Assembly: GCF_008579165.1 (NCBI RefSeq)
Contig: NZ_BKCN01000014.1
Length of the DNA: 64,000 nucleotides
Reading direction: 5' to 3' (one strand)
Source of the DNA: Iodidimonas nitroreducens
GTDB lineage: Bacteria > Pseudomonadota > Alphaproteobacteria > Sphingomonadales > Rhodothalassiaceae
Shown: positions 1 to 8,852 of the stretch, piece by piece
How positions within the stretch are numbered: position 1 is the first letter of the stretch
How the letters are laid out: each line of letters opens with the position of its first letter
Notes under the pieces: generated by a model
The model's input: only the letters and a program-made list of their open reading frames with translations
Told to the model about the DNA's origin: nothing
Databases searched by the model: none
Translations under genes and position numbers: made by a program

Positions 1-45
1 CGTCGCCGCAAAAGCATCTGATGGCTGCGATCTCGTAAACCTGAT

Positions 46-82
46 AAAAAACCCCTCGAAGCAGCTGGCTTCGGGGGGTTTT
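46..82. terminator. Bidirectional Rho-independent terminator
   Basis: A 12-bp stem (51-62 pairing with 68-79, one G-T wobble) closes a 5-base AGCTG loop. It is followed by TTTT on the plus strand and, read on the minus strand, by six T (46-51). The minus-strand reading ends the acyltransferase-ThiF-nitroreductase operon. The plus-strand reading would end whatever gene lies just left of the window. The first 45 bases hold no recognisable gene. Confidence 0.8.
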
Positions 83-112
83 GCTATGGGCGCTTAAATC
101 AGGAATTGCCGC

Positions 113-1411
113 TCATTCTTTCTCGGTAAACAAGCTGGCTTTCTCGGTAAACAAGCTGGATAAAGGCTGGCGCACAGAGCGCGAGGCAACCGGCCTGCGC
201 GATCGCCCAATGCGGCCGGGGAAAATCACCGCATCGCTGGAACAGGCCATCACGGAATCAAAAAACTGGCCGATGGCCTTGGCCTTGATGTCGGTTCTGC
301 TTTCAGACCAGCGCTGTTCATGGCTTGCCCCATGGGTAAAAATAAGCGGCGCATAGGATGGCTGGATCGAAAGCCCCATGGCATGGGCCGTCAGCCAGAA
401 ACGCTGCATATGCTGGCCCGCCATGATCCAGTCCTGATCGGGTCTTGCGCCTGTATCCTGATCCCAGCACAGGGCAAAATGCGCCGCGCAGTTCATTCCG
501 GGCAGAATATCCAATTGCAGGCTGGCAGCCCAGGCCCCCCCCAACAGGCGATTGAGAATTTTTGTGCGCGACCATTTTGCATTGGCCCAGCGCATCAGCC
601 GCACGGTCAGGGGATCAAGTCCCACTGATTGAGCGGGCATGCCCCATGGGCTGTGATCCGTTGAGAAATTAACGGCTTTTTGATGCACCCGATGGGCTTC
701 GGGGATGGTCAGGCGCAAAAGCGTCGCCTTCATATTCAGCCGGGTCATCGCCCAGCGCGCCTTGGGGCTTTGAAACCAGATGATCCGCCCGCCTTTGAGC
801 AGGGTCTGTTCCAGCCTGGCCATCTCTTTGGCATCAAGGCCGATTTTGCGATAGGGCCTGCGGTCCACCGTGCGCGATTTGATGAAAGGCATCAGGCGAT
901 CAGGGGAGACATCGGCTTCATGGAAGGTGACGTGAATGGACCATGGATTGGCGCTTTCATCCAGCGTCCATTTGATTGATAAGCCGTGATGGCTGGCGGC
1001 AATGCGCATGGTTTCCAGCAGGCCACCGGCAGCCAGCAGAATGGGGCGGCCATGGGCATATTCATAAAAATTGCTGCCCGGATGGTAGATCAGATGAATG
1101 CGCAGGCTGGTATCATCCAGAATTTCAAAGCGCCATGGCTGTTCATTATCGCCTGAAGGGGCCCATCGCGCCTGATCCAGAATCTGGTGCAGGCGCGGCG
1201 CATCGGCGGCTACGCTATCCGCCAGATGATTTTGCGGCCCCTTTGCGATGAGCTTTTCGATCCAATGCCGGGCCAATTCGATTTTCACCCGCCGCCATGG
1301 ATTGGCATTGCCCCCGGCTGTCCATGTGGTGCGCAAGCGTTGTTGATAGGGATCATATTGATGCACAAAGGGTGCGGGCTTGATGCGGCCCCGCTTGAGC
1401 AGAATTTTCAA
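113..1411 (-). CDS. Nitroreductase-like flavoprotein (MoeY-like)
   Basis: Predicted 432-residue protein of the nitroreductase-like fold, probably FMN-binding. The segment ARWAPSGDNEQPWRFE (about residues 81-96) resembles the Ser-rich FMN-contact motif of the family, and another typical stretch (QHMQRFWLTAHAMGLSIQP) lies in the C-terminal third. It is longer than simple nitroreductases. The TTG start overlaps the ThiF stop (TTGA), suggesting translational coupling in one operon with the ThiF-like and acyltransferase genes. From memory, actinobacterial Rv1355c/MoeY-type proteins carry ThiF-like and nitroreductase-like parts in one chain, so the pair probably acts together. Substrate unknown. 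The extreme C terminus carries a duplicated 7-residue unit and may be an unselected extension. Confidence 0.72.
   Translation of the reverse strand: MKILLKRGRIKPAPFVHQYDPYQQRLRTTWTAGGNANPWRRVKIELARHWIEKLIAKGPQNHLADSVAADAPRLHQILDQARWAPSGDNEQPWRFEILDDTSLRIHLIYHPGSNFYEYAHGRPILLAAGGLLETMRIAASHHGLSIKWTLDESANPWSIHVTFHEADVSPDRLMPFIKSRTVDRRPYRKIGLDAKEMARLEQTLLKGGRIIWFQSPKARWAMTRLNMKATLLRLTIPEAHRVHQKAVNFSTDHSPWGMPAQSVGLDPLTVRLMRWANAKWSRTKILNRLLGGAWAASLQLDILPGMNCAAHFALCWDQDTGARPDQDWIMAGQHMQRFWLTAHAMGLSIQPSYAPLIFTHGASHEQRWSESRTDIKAKAIGQFFDSVMACSSDAVIFPGRIGRSRRPVASRSVRQPLSSLFTEKASLFTEKE
118..159. repeat. Perfect 21-bp tandem duplication
   Basis: Two identical adjacent 21-bp copies (118-138 and 139-159), each reading CTTTCTCGGTAAACAAGCTGG. 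They lie in the last codons of the nitroreductase-like gene and encode the heptapeptide SLFTEK(A/E) twice, just before the stop. Confidence 0.9.
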
Positions 1412-2145
1412 GCTTCGGCCCCTAAAAGGGCGCTGGCCATGCCACAGGCCATGGGGGTGGATGGCCCGGCTTTTTTAGAAAAATCAACATGGCTTTGATC
1501 CACCAGTGCCGAGCGATGCAAAGCCGCCGGTGCCAGCCCGATCATGAAGCGCACATAATTTTTGGTTTGCGCGGCTGTCTCGTTTTGTCGTGAGGCTTCA
1601 TCGGTTTTTGTGGGCGAAAAACGGAAATAGCGATCAAAAGACAAGCTATCGGGCATAAAGGTCAGCAATGAGGCCCCAAGGCCCAGCGGCGCCACAGTGA
1701 TAGCCGGGATTGCAAGTGCGCGGGCGCGGGCAAAAAGGGCGCGGCGGATATCGAGCACGAAAAAATCAAGCCCATCGATGAACAGATCAACATCTTCGAG
1801 AAAGGCATCGAGATTGTCGCCATCAACCCCTTGGGGGAAGTCTTTAATCTCGGCTTCCGGGTTGATATCGAGCAGCATTGATTTGATCACGGCGCATTTC
1901 GGCTTGGTGATGGTGCTGACAAAGGCGCCGGCCTGTCGGTTCATATTTGCGAGATCGAAATGATCGAAATCTGCGATATGAAAGGCTCCAATCCCAAGAC
2001 GGGCGAGCATCAGGGCATGGCCGCCCCCCACACCGCCCAGCCCGGCAATGGCCACGCGCTTGCCTTTCAGGATCTGTTGTTCCGTGTGGGTGATCCAGCC
2101 CAGCGTGCGGCTGAAGGCTGTATCATAATCGAAATCCTGATCCAT
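1408..2145 (-). CDS. ThiF/E1-like adenylating enzyme
   Basis: A 245-residue E1-like protein of the ThiF/MoeB/HesA fold, expected to adenylate a carboxylate (protein C terminus or small molecule) with ATP. The nucleotide-binding loop GLGGVG is at residues 35-40, the acidic IADFDHFD segment near 57-64, and the conserved NMNRQ with its arginine at 67-71. No zinc-binding CxxC pairs are visible, unlike MoeB or ThiF proper. The start chosen is ATG 2145, one base after the acyltransferase stop. A longer open frame upstream overlaps that gene and has no family sequence. Its place between an acyltransferase and a nitroreductase-like protein, beside an exosortase locus, argues against ordinary thiamine or molybdopterin synthesis. 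Confidence 0.78.
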   Translation of the reverse strand: MDQDFDYDTAFSRTLGWITHTEQQILKGKRVAIAGLGGVGGGHALMLARLGIGAFHIADFDHFDLANMNRQAGAFVSTITKPKCAVIKSMLLDINPEAEIKDFPQGVDGDNLDAFLEDVDLFIDGLDFFVLDIRRALFARARALAIPAITVAPLGLGASLLTFMPDSLSFDRYFRFSPTKTDEASRQNETAAQTKNYVRFMIGLAPAALHRSALVDQSHVDFSKKAGPSTPMACGMASALLGAEA

Positions 2146-2146
2146 C

Positions 2147-2947
2147 TTAAGCCAGCAGGCGTGTTTGCGCCGCAGTGAGGGGCCAGACCCGGCCCCCATC
2201 GGTGATGGCGTGCCAGATTTCGGGCTTTTGCTGATAAATTCCGGCCAAAAGCTCTGACATATTGCGATAAACGGGATAGCGGATGCCATGATAATTGACC
2301 GTTTCGCCGGTGCGATCAAAGCGAATGCCCAGTTTCCCCAGCAAACGAATGAGGGCAGGCTCGACAACGGCGGTGACATGGGTCATTCCGGCATCTCGGG
2401 TCATTTCCACAATCGCCCGCATCAGGCCCAAAGTGATGCTGGGCAAAGCCCGGCGGCCCAGAAATTCGGGCGTGTTGTCATTGACCTCAGTGGAATAAAG
2501 CCCATCATCCATCCGCTGGCGAAAGGCCTTGGAAACCGAAAAGCGTGAAATTTCCGCCGTCTGATCGCGGGGAAGATCAAGAGCGTTCCCATCGGCCAAA
2601 ATAGGGGAAACATGATAAGATGGCAGGCCCGAATGGGGGCGATGATGATCGGGATAGATCAGCCTGACCGTTCCCGCCACCATGCCCGAGGGGCGATGAA
2701 TCAGCAGGCTATGCAGGGCATGAACATCCGATTCGTCTTTTTCCAGGCCATCGCTATTGGCTGACGGATCTTCGAATCCCGTTTCGAGACAATAGACCTG
2801 ATAGCGAAGTTGTTGAGATTTCTTGATAAGTTCTTTTGTGTCGCAACGGACCACATCAAACCACTTATAATATAAATCGGTCAAGCTCTGCTCCGCTTCC
2901 TGGGCTGACTGGGCCGCGCGGATCGTCTCTCTAACCTGATAAACCAT
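2147..2947 (-). CDS. PEP-CTERM/exosortase-associated acyltransferase
   Basis: A 266-residue protein resembling the exosortase-associated acyltransferase family (TIGR03694-like), related to autoinducer (N-acyl-homoserine lactone) synthases and GNAT folds. Family-like segments are LRYQVYCLETGFE (residues 47-59), GTVRLI (92-97) and EISRFSVSK (132-140), the last matching the conserved E-x-SR-F-x-V-S core of such enzymes. It probably transfers an acyl group, perhaps to an amine. The product is unknown. First gene of a minus-strand operon with the ThiF-like and nitroreductase-like genes, and divergent from the XrtA polysaccharide operon, with which it may share control. Confidence 0.8.
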   Translation of the reverse strand: MVYQVRETIRAAQSAQEAEQSLTDLYYKWFDVVRCDTKELIKKSQQLRYQVYCLETGFEDPSANSDGLEKDESDVHALHSLLIHRPSGMVAGTVRLIYPDHHRPHSGLPSYHVSPILADGNALDLPRDQTAEISRFSVSKAFRQRMDDGLYSTEVNDNTPEFLGRRALPSITLGLMRAIVEMTRDAGMTHVTAVVEPALIRLLGKLGIRFDRTGETVNYHGIRYPVYRNMSELLAGIYQQKPEIWHAITDGGRVWPLTAAQTRLLA

Positions 2948-3360
2948 TGGGACACCGTACTATTATTATGACCAAAAGCCCCTGTGATGACTAAGTCATT
3001 CTTCTCGATATTTAGCATAGGTGGTGTCCCTTAATTCTTCCTAAAATTATGAGGCGAATTGCACGTATATTCTGTTCTGCTTATTAAATAGGGCTATTTT
3101 GTGCACATTATGTAATGATAATAAACAAACGCGAAGAAATCTATTTTTAGATACAATTTAGTTTATTTTAAAAATACACTCCAAGGTTTAAAAACATTTA
3201 TTCTCATGCGATTTGTATCAAATCGGGATTTTCCTGTTCTGACACATTCTGAACAATGTTAACACTATGAAAACCATAAGTAATGTAGAATGCATAACCA
3301 TTCTGTGATAAACCCGCTAACGGTACGTAAAATGAACCGCTTTGATGCAAGGGAACGGGC
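2948..3360. promoter_or_regulatory. AT-rich divergent intergenic region
   Basis: The 413-bp gap between the divergent acyltransferase and export-lipoprotein genes is far more AT-rich than the genes around it and has no convincing coding sequence. It must carry promoters for both operons. Visible elements are an inverted repeat at 3209-3225 and a CACATTCTGAA element at 3243-3253 that recurs with one change before the sugar-transferase gene. No confident -35/-10 or -24/-12 promoter was identified. Confidence 0.6.
3209..3225. promoter_or_regulatory. Perfect inverted repeat, candidate operator
   Basis: CGATTTG-TAT-CAAATCG: two 7-base arms that are exact reverse complements with a 3-base spacer, about 135 bases before the first exopolysaccharide gene. 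The size and symmetry suit a dimeric regulator. No known regulator motif was recognised. Confidence 0.45.
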
Positions 3361-3969
3361 ATGATGATCAGGGCGCTGGCTTTGCTGGCTGTTTGTTTGG
3401 TGGCGGCTTGCGCCAGCAAAAGCACATTGCCTCCGGTAAATAGTAATGCACCGGCGCTGGATGCGCCGCTTTATCGCATCGGCCCGGGCGATTCTCTCAA
3501 TATTTTTGTATGGCGCAATCCGGATCTGGCCAGCAATGCGCTGGTTCGTCCCGATGGGCGCATCACTTTGCCCTTGATCGATGATCTGGAAGCGGCCGGC
3601 AAAACCCCCACGGAACTCGCACGCGACATCGAGGGCGCTTTAAGTGTTTTTGTGCAAGACCCATTGGTAACCGTGATGGTGACCGGTTTTGTGGGCACAT
3701 TCGAGCAACAGGTGCGGGTTGTGGGGGCAGCGGTCAATCCATCAGCCATTCCCTATCGTGCCAATATGACCCTGCTTGATGTAATGATCGCCGTGGGCGG
3801 GCTGACCGAATTTGCCGCTGGTAACAGGGCCACCCTGGTGCGCTGGGTGGATGGCGAGCAAAAAGAATATCGTGTGCGGCTCGATAGCCTTTTGAAATCA
3901 GGAAATATCAAAGCCAATACAATGGTTTTGCCGGGGGATATTCTGATCATCCCGGAAACTTTCCTGTGA
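3361..3969 (+). CDS. XrtA-associated polysaccharide export lipoprotein (OPX/Wza-like)
   Basis: A 202-residue outer-membrane polysaccharide export protein, the first gene of the core exopolysaccharide operon. It has a lipoprotein signal with lipobox LVAAC (Cys 17), the poly-export motif YRIGPGDSLNIFVW (about 38-51), the conserved VRPDGRITLPL segment (62-72), and one SLBB-type region ending in LPGDILIIPE. Its size fits the short EpsE-like proteins of exosortase loci (TIGR03027-like), which need a separate outer-membrane partner. Start ATG 3361 follows an AAGGGA ribosome site; ATG 3364 is equally possible. It should work with the chain-length regulator that follows. Confidence 0.88.
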   Translation: MMIRALALLAVCLVAACASKSTLPPVNSNAPALDAPLYRIGPGDSLNIFVWRNPDLASNALVRPDGRITLPLIDDLEAAGKTPTELARDIEGALSVFVQDPLVTVMVTGFVGTFEQQVRVVGAAVNPSAIPYRANMTLLDVMIAVGGLTEFAAGNRATLVRWVDGEQKEYRVRLDSLLKSGNIKANTMVLPGDILIIPETFL

Positions 3970-4039
3970 TCAGGGGCTTCACCTGCACCACCATGGGCAT
4001 CTTTTATCTGTTTCTCATTTTTGATGGGCTTTATTGCAA

Positions 4040-5728
4040 GTGAACGAAATCTATCAACAGCTTTTATTTTATCTGGGTGCGCTTTGGCGGCGGCGCTGGA
4101 TGATCTTTGCGATTGCCGCCATGATCGCGGGCCTTGGCTGGGCGGGTGTTTCTTCCTTGCCCAATGAATATCGTTCATCGGCTAAAATCTATGTGGATAC
4201 GGCGACGATTTTAAGCCCCTTGCTGGCAGGCGTTGCGGTTGAAGAAAATGTGGATCGGCAGATCGAGATCATGCGCCGAACCCTGTTGAGCCGGCCCAAT
4301 ATCGAGCAGTTGGCCAGAATGACCGATATGGATATCGAGGCCAGCACCCCGGCGGGGCTGGAGGTGATGCTCGATCAACTGGAAAAAAGAATATCTCTGA
4401 CTGCGCAAAGAGATAATCTTTTTGATATCAGCTATGTTGATCGCTCCCCGCAGCGGGCGCGGGATGTGGTGCAGGCGCTGACCACTTTATTTGTTGAAAA
4501 TAATCTGGGGCGCAATCGCGCCGATATGGATAATGCACAGGGCTTTCTGGATCGGCAGATTACCGATTATGAAAAAAAGCTCAATGAGGCTGAGGAAGCT
4601 CTGGCGCAGTTTCAGCAGGAAAATGCGGCTTTTCTGCCCGGCCAAACCGGCTTGCAAAGCAATCTGGCTGATGCCCGGGGCAATTTGTCGAGCCTTTTGG
4701 GTCAGCTTCAGGATACCGAAGCGCGGCAAAGGCTTTTGGAGAGGGAACTGGCCGAAACACCCCAGATTTTGGGGCAAACTTCGGGCGGAATGGGGCCGCC
4801 AACCAATTTGGAAGTGCAAATCATTGATCTGCAAAGTCGGCTTGAGGAACTGGAATCACGCTATACGAGCGAGCACCCTGATGTTGTGGTGATGCGGCGA
4901 AGGCTTGAAGCGATGATGCGCCAGCATGCGGCTTTTGTTGATAATTTCGGGCAAAGCGATGATTTGCGCTCGGGTCCCGCCGCCAATACTGTGACCATCC
5001 CCAATCCTGTTTATGCCGATTTGCGTATGGAATTGGTGCGCGAGCGTTCGAATGCCGAAACACTGCGCGAAAAGGTTAATCGGGCCCGGCAGGCGGTGAA
5101 TGATCTGGAACAAAAAGTTTTCCAGGTGCCGGAAGTGGAAGCGCAGATGAAGCGCTTGACCCGGGATTATGATGTGATCCAGAAAAATTATGAAACCCTG
5201 CTGGCGCGGAGGGAATCGGCGCGGATTTCTTCGGATCGCGAGCAGGCGGGCAGCCGCGTGAATTTTCGCATTATCGAAGCGGCTTCTGTCCCGCTTATGC
5301 CCAGCGGTCCACCCCGGGCCTTGTTTTTGGGGGCGATCCTAATGATGAGCTTTGTTGCCGGGAGTGCCGTGGCTTGGCTATTGGCTGTTGCACGGGTCAC
5401 TTATGGCAGTGTTGATCATTTAAAGCGGGATTTTGATTTTCCCGTCATCGGCTTTCTCACCGTTGTTGGCCATGATGATCCGGGTAAGGGCATTAAGGAT
5501 AAAATAAGCCTTGGGATTTCATTATCTGTATTGTTATCAGTCTTTATTGGGCTTTTATATATAGAAAGCCGTTATGGTATCCCGATGCATCAGATGTTGG
5601 CTTATGGCTTATGTCTATTCGTTTTCATATTCGGGCTGATTATATTGGTGATTGATCGTTTGCGCCCTTCATTATTCAGGAGTTCGCCCATGATCACTTC
5701 CTTTGATTTGAATGCAAGGCAAGCATGA
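4040..5728 (+). CDS. XrtA-associated polysaccharide chain-length regulator (Wzz/EpsF-like)
   Basis: Polysaccharide co-polymerase of about 562 residues (TIGR03007-like) that sets polymer length together with the tyrosine kinase encoded next. It has an N-terminal membrane segment after LWRRRW (about residues 21-38), a long periplasmic part rich in Gln/Glu/Leu coiled coil (about 155-225 and 320-390), a Pro-rich SVPLMPSGPPRA motif before the second membrane segment (about 430-450), and two further C-terminal hydrophobic helices. GTG 4040 gives the usual xNEIYQQLLFYL start; TTG 4034 is the alternative. It lies 70 bases after the export gene in the same operon. Confidence 0.88.
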   Translation: MNEIYQQLLFYLGALWRRRWMIFAIAAMIAGLGWAGVSSLPNEYRSSAKIYVDTATILSPLLAGVAVEENVDRQIEIMRRTLLSRPNIEQLARMTDMDIEASTPAGLEVMLDQLEKRISLTAQRDNLFDISYVDRSPQRARDVVQALTTLFVENNLGRNRADMDNAQGFLDRQITDYEKKLNEAEEALAQFQQENAAFLPGQTGLQSNLADARGNLSSLLGQLQDTEARQRLLERELAETPQILGQTSGGMGPPTNLEVQIIDLQSRLEELESRYTSEHPDVVVMRRRLEAMMRQHAAFVDNFGQSDDLRSGPAANTVTIPNPVYADLRMELVRERSNAETLREKVNRARQAVNDLEQKVFQVPEVEAQMKRLTRDYDVIQKNYETLLARRESARISSDREQAGSRVNFRIIEAASVPLMPSGPPRALFLGAILMMSFVAGSAVAWLLAVARVTYGSVDHLKRDFDFPVIGFLTVVGHDDPGKGIKDKISLGISLSVLLSVFIGLLYIESRYGIPMHQMLAYGLCLFVFIFGLIILVIDRLRPSLFRSSPMITSFDLNARQA

Positions 5729-5776
5729 TCATGAAAATTTGTGTGGCAGTTTATAGGCCATCAGGCGGGGTTTTTG

Positions 5777-6751
5777 ATGTCTGATCGTGGTTCACACCCC
5801 AAGCAAGACCGCGCTGGCAAAGAATTGGCTGGCGATCCTCTGGAAGATGCGTCCTTGATCGAGCGGGCCGCCGCCCGACTGCGCACGGAGACGGTATCCG
5901 TTCAAAATGCTGATGCCATCAAGCCCGAAAAACAGCCATCCGGCCAAGGTGTGCATGTGAATAGCCTTCGCGGTGCCCGGCGGAAATCCGGACATGAAAT
6001 AGCGCCCGAGGATGGCATCGTCGATGTGACGATTGATCTGGATATGCTGGCGGCTCATGGTTATCTCACACCCAAAACCATGCGCTCGCAATTGGCTGAA
6101 GAAATGCGCCTGATCAAGCGTTCGGTGGTGCAGGCCTTTTGGTTTCGGGATGTGGAGCGATCCAATCTGATCATGGTGACCAGCGCTTTTCCATCCGAAG
6201 GTAAAAGTTTCGTGGCACTCAATCTGGCGATCAGCCTTGCTTGCGAGGTGGATTTTCATGTGCTTTTGGTGGATTCCGATTTTGAACGCCCGGCTGTTTT
6301 CAATCGCTTGGGGCTTGGTCGTCGCCTGGGTTTGATGGATATGCTGAAAAACCCCGATACCGATCTGAGCGAGATTTTATTGCGCACCAATATCGAACGC
6401 CTGTCGCTGATCGGGCCGGGTCGGCGGGATGATATGTCCACCGAATTGCTGGCCAGCCAACGGATGCAGCAGATCGCGCAGGAAATGGCGGATCGCTATC
6501 CTGATCGGCTGATCATTTTTGATACACCGCCGATGTTGTCCTGTTCGGAACCGGCGGTGCTCGCAGAATTGATGGGGCAGGTTGTGTTCGTTGTGGAATC
6601 CAACAAAACCCAGCGCGAAGCCCTTGAAAAGGCGGTGCAGCTTTTGCCTGCTGATTGCAAGCTGGGGCTGGTTTTGAACAAGATGGTGCCGGGGATCGGT
6701 GATACAACCTATAGCTATTATGGTGATCGCAGCTATCGGAACCAAATATGA
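5777..6751 (+). CDS. XrtA-associated tyrosine autokinase (BY-kinase)
   Basis: Cytoplasmic bacterial tyrosine kinase of 324 residues (TIGR03018-like), partner of the chain-length regulator. Walker A is TSAFPSEGKS (135-144), Walker A' VLLVDSDFERP (162-172), and Walker B LIIFDTPP. The C terminus carries the Tyr cluster expected for autophosphorylation (four Tyr in the final stretch YSYYGDRSY). The first 100 residues are a variable linker. ATG 5777 was chosen because GGCGGGG precedes it; an upstream in-frame ATG at 5741 would add 12 residues. Fourth position in the usual XrtA operon order. Confidence 0.88.
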   Translation: MSDRGSHPKQDRAGKELAGDPLEDASLIERAAARLRTETVSVQNADAIKPEKQPSGQGVHVNSLRGARRKSGHEIAPEDGIVDVTIDLDMLAAHGYLTPKTMRSQLAEEMRLIKRSVVQAFWFRDVERSNLIMVTSAFPSEGKSFVALNLAISLACEVDFHVLLVDSDFERPAVFNRLGLGRRLGLMDMLKNPDTDLSEILLRTNIERLSLIGPGRRDDMSTELLASQRMQQIAQEMADRYPDRLIIFDTPPMLSCSEPAVLAELMGQVVFVVESNKTQREALEKAVQLLPADCKLGLVLNKMVPGIGDTTYSYYGDRSYRNQI

Positions 6752-6825
6752 GCGTCGATTCTGAACATCAAGATAGGATGGCCGAGCCTCAGCCTTCATG
6801 GCTGGGAGGATCAGATGTATCTTGA
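6748..6825 (+). CDS. Possible 25-codon small ORF
   Basis: ATG overlaps the kinase stop (ATGA) and the frame runs 25 codons to a TGA just inside the ATPase gene, so it could be translationally coupled. It has no recognisable motif. In related XrtA loci, from memory, a gene for an outer-membrane protein often sits at this point, so this might be a remnant or simply a coupling peptide. Real function unproven. Confidence 0.2.
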   Translation: MSVDSEHQDRMAEPQPSWLGGSDVS

Positions 6826-7957
6826 TTATTATGGATTGAAGCGGCACCCCTTTCAACTGACACCGGATGTCAATTTCTTCTATGATAGCCGGGTCCATAA
6901 GCGGGCGATGGCTACCATCAGCTATGGCTTGAGCAAGCTTGAAGGTTTTGTCATCGTCACCGGCGATGTGGGGGCGGGCAAGACGACGCTGATCGATTAT
7001 CTTTTGAAAAACGGTCAACTCAAAAATGTTGTAGTGGCCCGGATCAGCACCACTCAGCTTGAGGCGGAAAATCTTCTGGAATTGATTGCCAGCGAACTGA
7101 ATTTGCGCAAAAGCGGGGCGAGCAAGGCTTCTTATCTGCGCGATCTGAACAGTTTTTTTCTGCGTTTGGGGCAGGCGGGGAAATCGGTTCTGCTGATTGT
7201 TGACGAGGTGCAAAATCTGTCAGCCGGTGCTCTTGAAGAACTGCGGATGCTTTCAAATTTTCAAAATAATGAGAAGCCGCTGGTGCAGCAATTGCTGGTG
7301 GGCCAGCCGGAATTTCGCAGCCGTTTGGCCAGCCCGGCTTGCGAGCAGATCAGGCAAAGGGTGATCGCATCCTATCATCTGGCGCCCCTGACCGCTGAAG
7401 ACGTGCCGATTTATATCGCCCATCGGATGCAGCAGGCGGGGGTTCGCGATCAAAGCCTGTTCACCTATGGGGCCTGTCAGCGCATTTTTGCTGAAACCGG
7501 CGGTGTTCCGCGCAAAATCAACCGCTTATGTGATCGCTTGTTGCTTTATGGATTTCTTGAGGAACTGACCAGGATCACTTGCTCTGCCGTTGATGATGTA
7601 ACGGCGGAAATGCGGGGGGAAAATCTTATGGATGCTGTGGCCGCCCCCCCCGAGCAACCGAAGCCGATCAGCTTGGCGGCGCCTCAGGCACCTTTACCGG
7701 CTTTAGCGGATCAGCAGGATATTTTGGATCTGCCGCTCACCGGCGATAGCGGCCTTGCCCTTTTGGCGGAGCCGATGAACCGGCAAGGGGCATCAAACGC
7801 GCCACAGGTGCGGCAGGATCTGGCATCGCAAATGAGCCAGCATCAGGCGCTTTTGCAGCATATGGGGCGGCTGCGGCGAAAAATGGATCTCCATAAATCA
7901 CGATTGTCACGCTTGAAGCTGATGCTGGGCCAGCAGACAAAGAATCGTGGGGTTTGA
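6815..7957 (+). CDS. XrtA/PEP-CTERM-associated ATPase (ExeA-like)
   Basis: A 380-residue AAA-type ATPase of the exosortase-associated family (TIGR03015-like), related to ExeA. It opens with the typical YYGLKRHPFQLTPD stretch, then Walker A GDVGAGKTT (50-58) and Walker B LLIVDEVQN (about 130-138). An ATPase lid with IAHRMQQAG and GGVPRKINRLCDRLL follows, and a Gln/Leu-rich basic C-terminal tail (about 330-380) probably forms a coiled coil. Presumed to power assembly or secretion of the polymer. The exact role is unknown even for studied relatives. Directly followed by the deacetylase gene. Confidence 0.87.
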   Translation: MYLDYYGLKRHPFQLTPDVNFFYDSRVHKRAMATISYGLSKLEGFVIVTGDVGAGKTTLIDYLLKNGQLKNVVVARISTTQLEAENLLELIASELNLRKSGASKASYLRDLNSFFLRLGQAGKSVLLIVDEVQNLSAGALEELRMLSNFQNNEKPLVQQLLVGQPEFRSRLASPACEQIRQRVIASYHLAPLTAEDVPIYIAHRMQQAGVRDQSLFTYGACQRIFAETGGVPRKINRLCDRLLLYGFLEELTRITCSAVDDVTAEMRGENLMDAVAAPPEQPKPISLAAPQAPLPALADQQDILDLPLTGDSGLALLAEPMNRQGASNAPQVRQDLASQMSQHQALLQHMGRLRRKMDLHKSRLSRLKLMLGQQTKNRGV

Positions 7958-7959
7958 TT

Positions 7960-8852
7960 ATGGATTTAAATCGGGAACAGGTGTCATATGGGTCCGCAGA
8001 TCAGCCTGCAGCCTTGGCTGATGTGATGAGCGTGGATGTTGAGGATTATTTTCAGGTCTCGGCCATGGAGGGCATCATTGATCGGCGCGATTGGCCGTCG
8101 ATGGCGTGCCGGGTGGAGCGCAATGTTCATGAGATTCTGGATTTATTCGATCGCCATCAGGCTAAGGCCACTTTCTTTACTTTGGGCTGGATCGCCCGCC
8201 GCTATCCCGATCTGATCCGCGAAATCGCCAAGCGTGGCCATGAAATTGCCAGCCATGGCATGCAGCATATCCGGGTGTCGTCCCAAAGCCCGGAAGCCTT
8301 TCGCAGCGATGTGCGTGAAAGCCGGGCGCTTTTGGAAGATATTTCAGGCAGTGTGGTTCTGGGCTATCGGGCGGCGAGCTTTTCCCTCACCCCCGGGACC
8401 GATTGGCTCATGCCATTCTAGCCGAGGAAGGCTATCGCTATAGCTCCAGCATTTATCCGATCAAGCATGATCATTATGGGATCCCCGATGCCCCACGGTC
8501 TGCCTATCAGCCTTTGGCGGATAGGGATTTTCTGGAAATTCCGATCAGCACAATGATGCTGGGCGGGCGGCGCTTGCCTTGTGGCGGCGGGGGCTATTTT
8601 CGGCTTTTGCCTTTTGCCGCTTCAAACTGGATGATGGAGCGTGTGCGGGCACATGATGCGATGCCGCTGATTTTTTATTTCCATCCCTGGGAGATCGATC
8701 CCGATCAGCCCCGCATCGAAGGACTGGGGGCGAAAACCCGCTTTCGCCATTATACCAATCTGTCGCGCATGAAAATGAAGCTTGAGCGCCTTTTGCAAAA
8801 GGGGCGCTGGGATCGCTTTGATAGCCGGTTTGCTGTTGGAAAGGCTTTATGA
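7960..8852 (+). CDS. XrtA-associated polysaccharide deacetylase (frameshifted)
   Basis: NodB-fold carbohydrate esterase of about 298 residues (TIGR03006-like) that would remove N- or O-acetyl groups from the polymer. Motif 1 SVDVEDYF is near residues 24-31, zinc-ligand motif SHGMQH around 105, and motif 3 GYRAASFSL around 134; the second part has AEEGYRYSSSIYP and FYFHPWE. The frame breaks at about 8405: the first part stops at 8421, while the family sequence resumes in the +1 frame from AHAILAEEGY. Restoring one G in TGG(G)CTC repairs it. ATG 7960 was preferred over TTG 7954. The stop overlaps the next ATG (ATGA). Confidence 0.83.

Noticed and set aside
3186..3360. A sigma-54 (-24/-12) promoter for the XrtA operon
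   Set aside because: No GG-N10-GC spacing with the usual flanks was found, although such control is known for other exosortase loci.
3204..3425. A 73-codon minus-strand open frame in the divergent promoter region
   Set aside because: It overlaps the start of the export lipoprotein gene, has no ribosome site and no family sequence.
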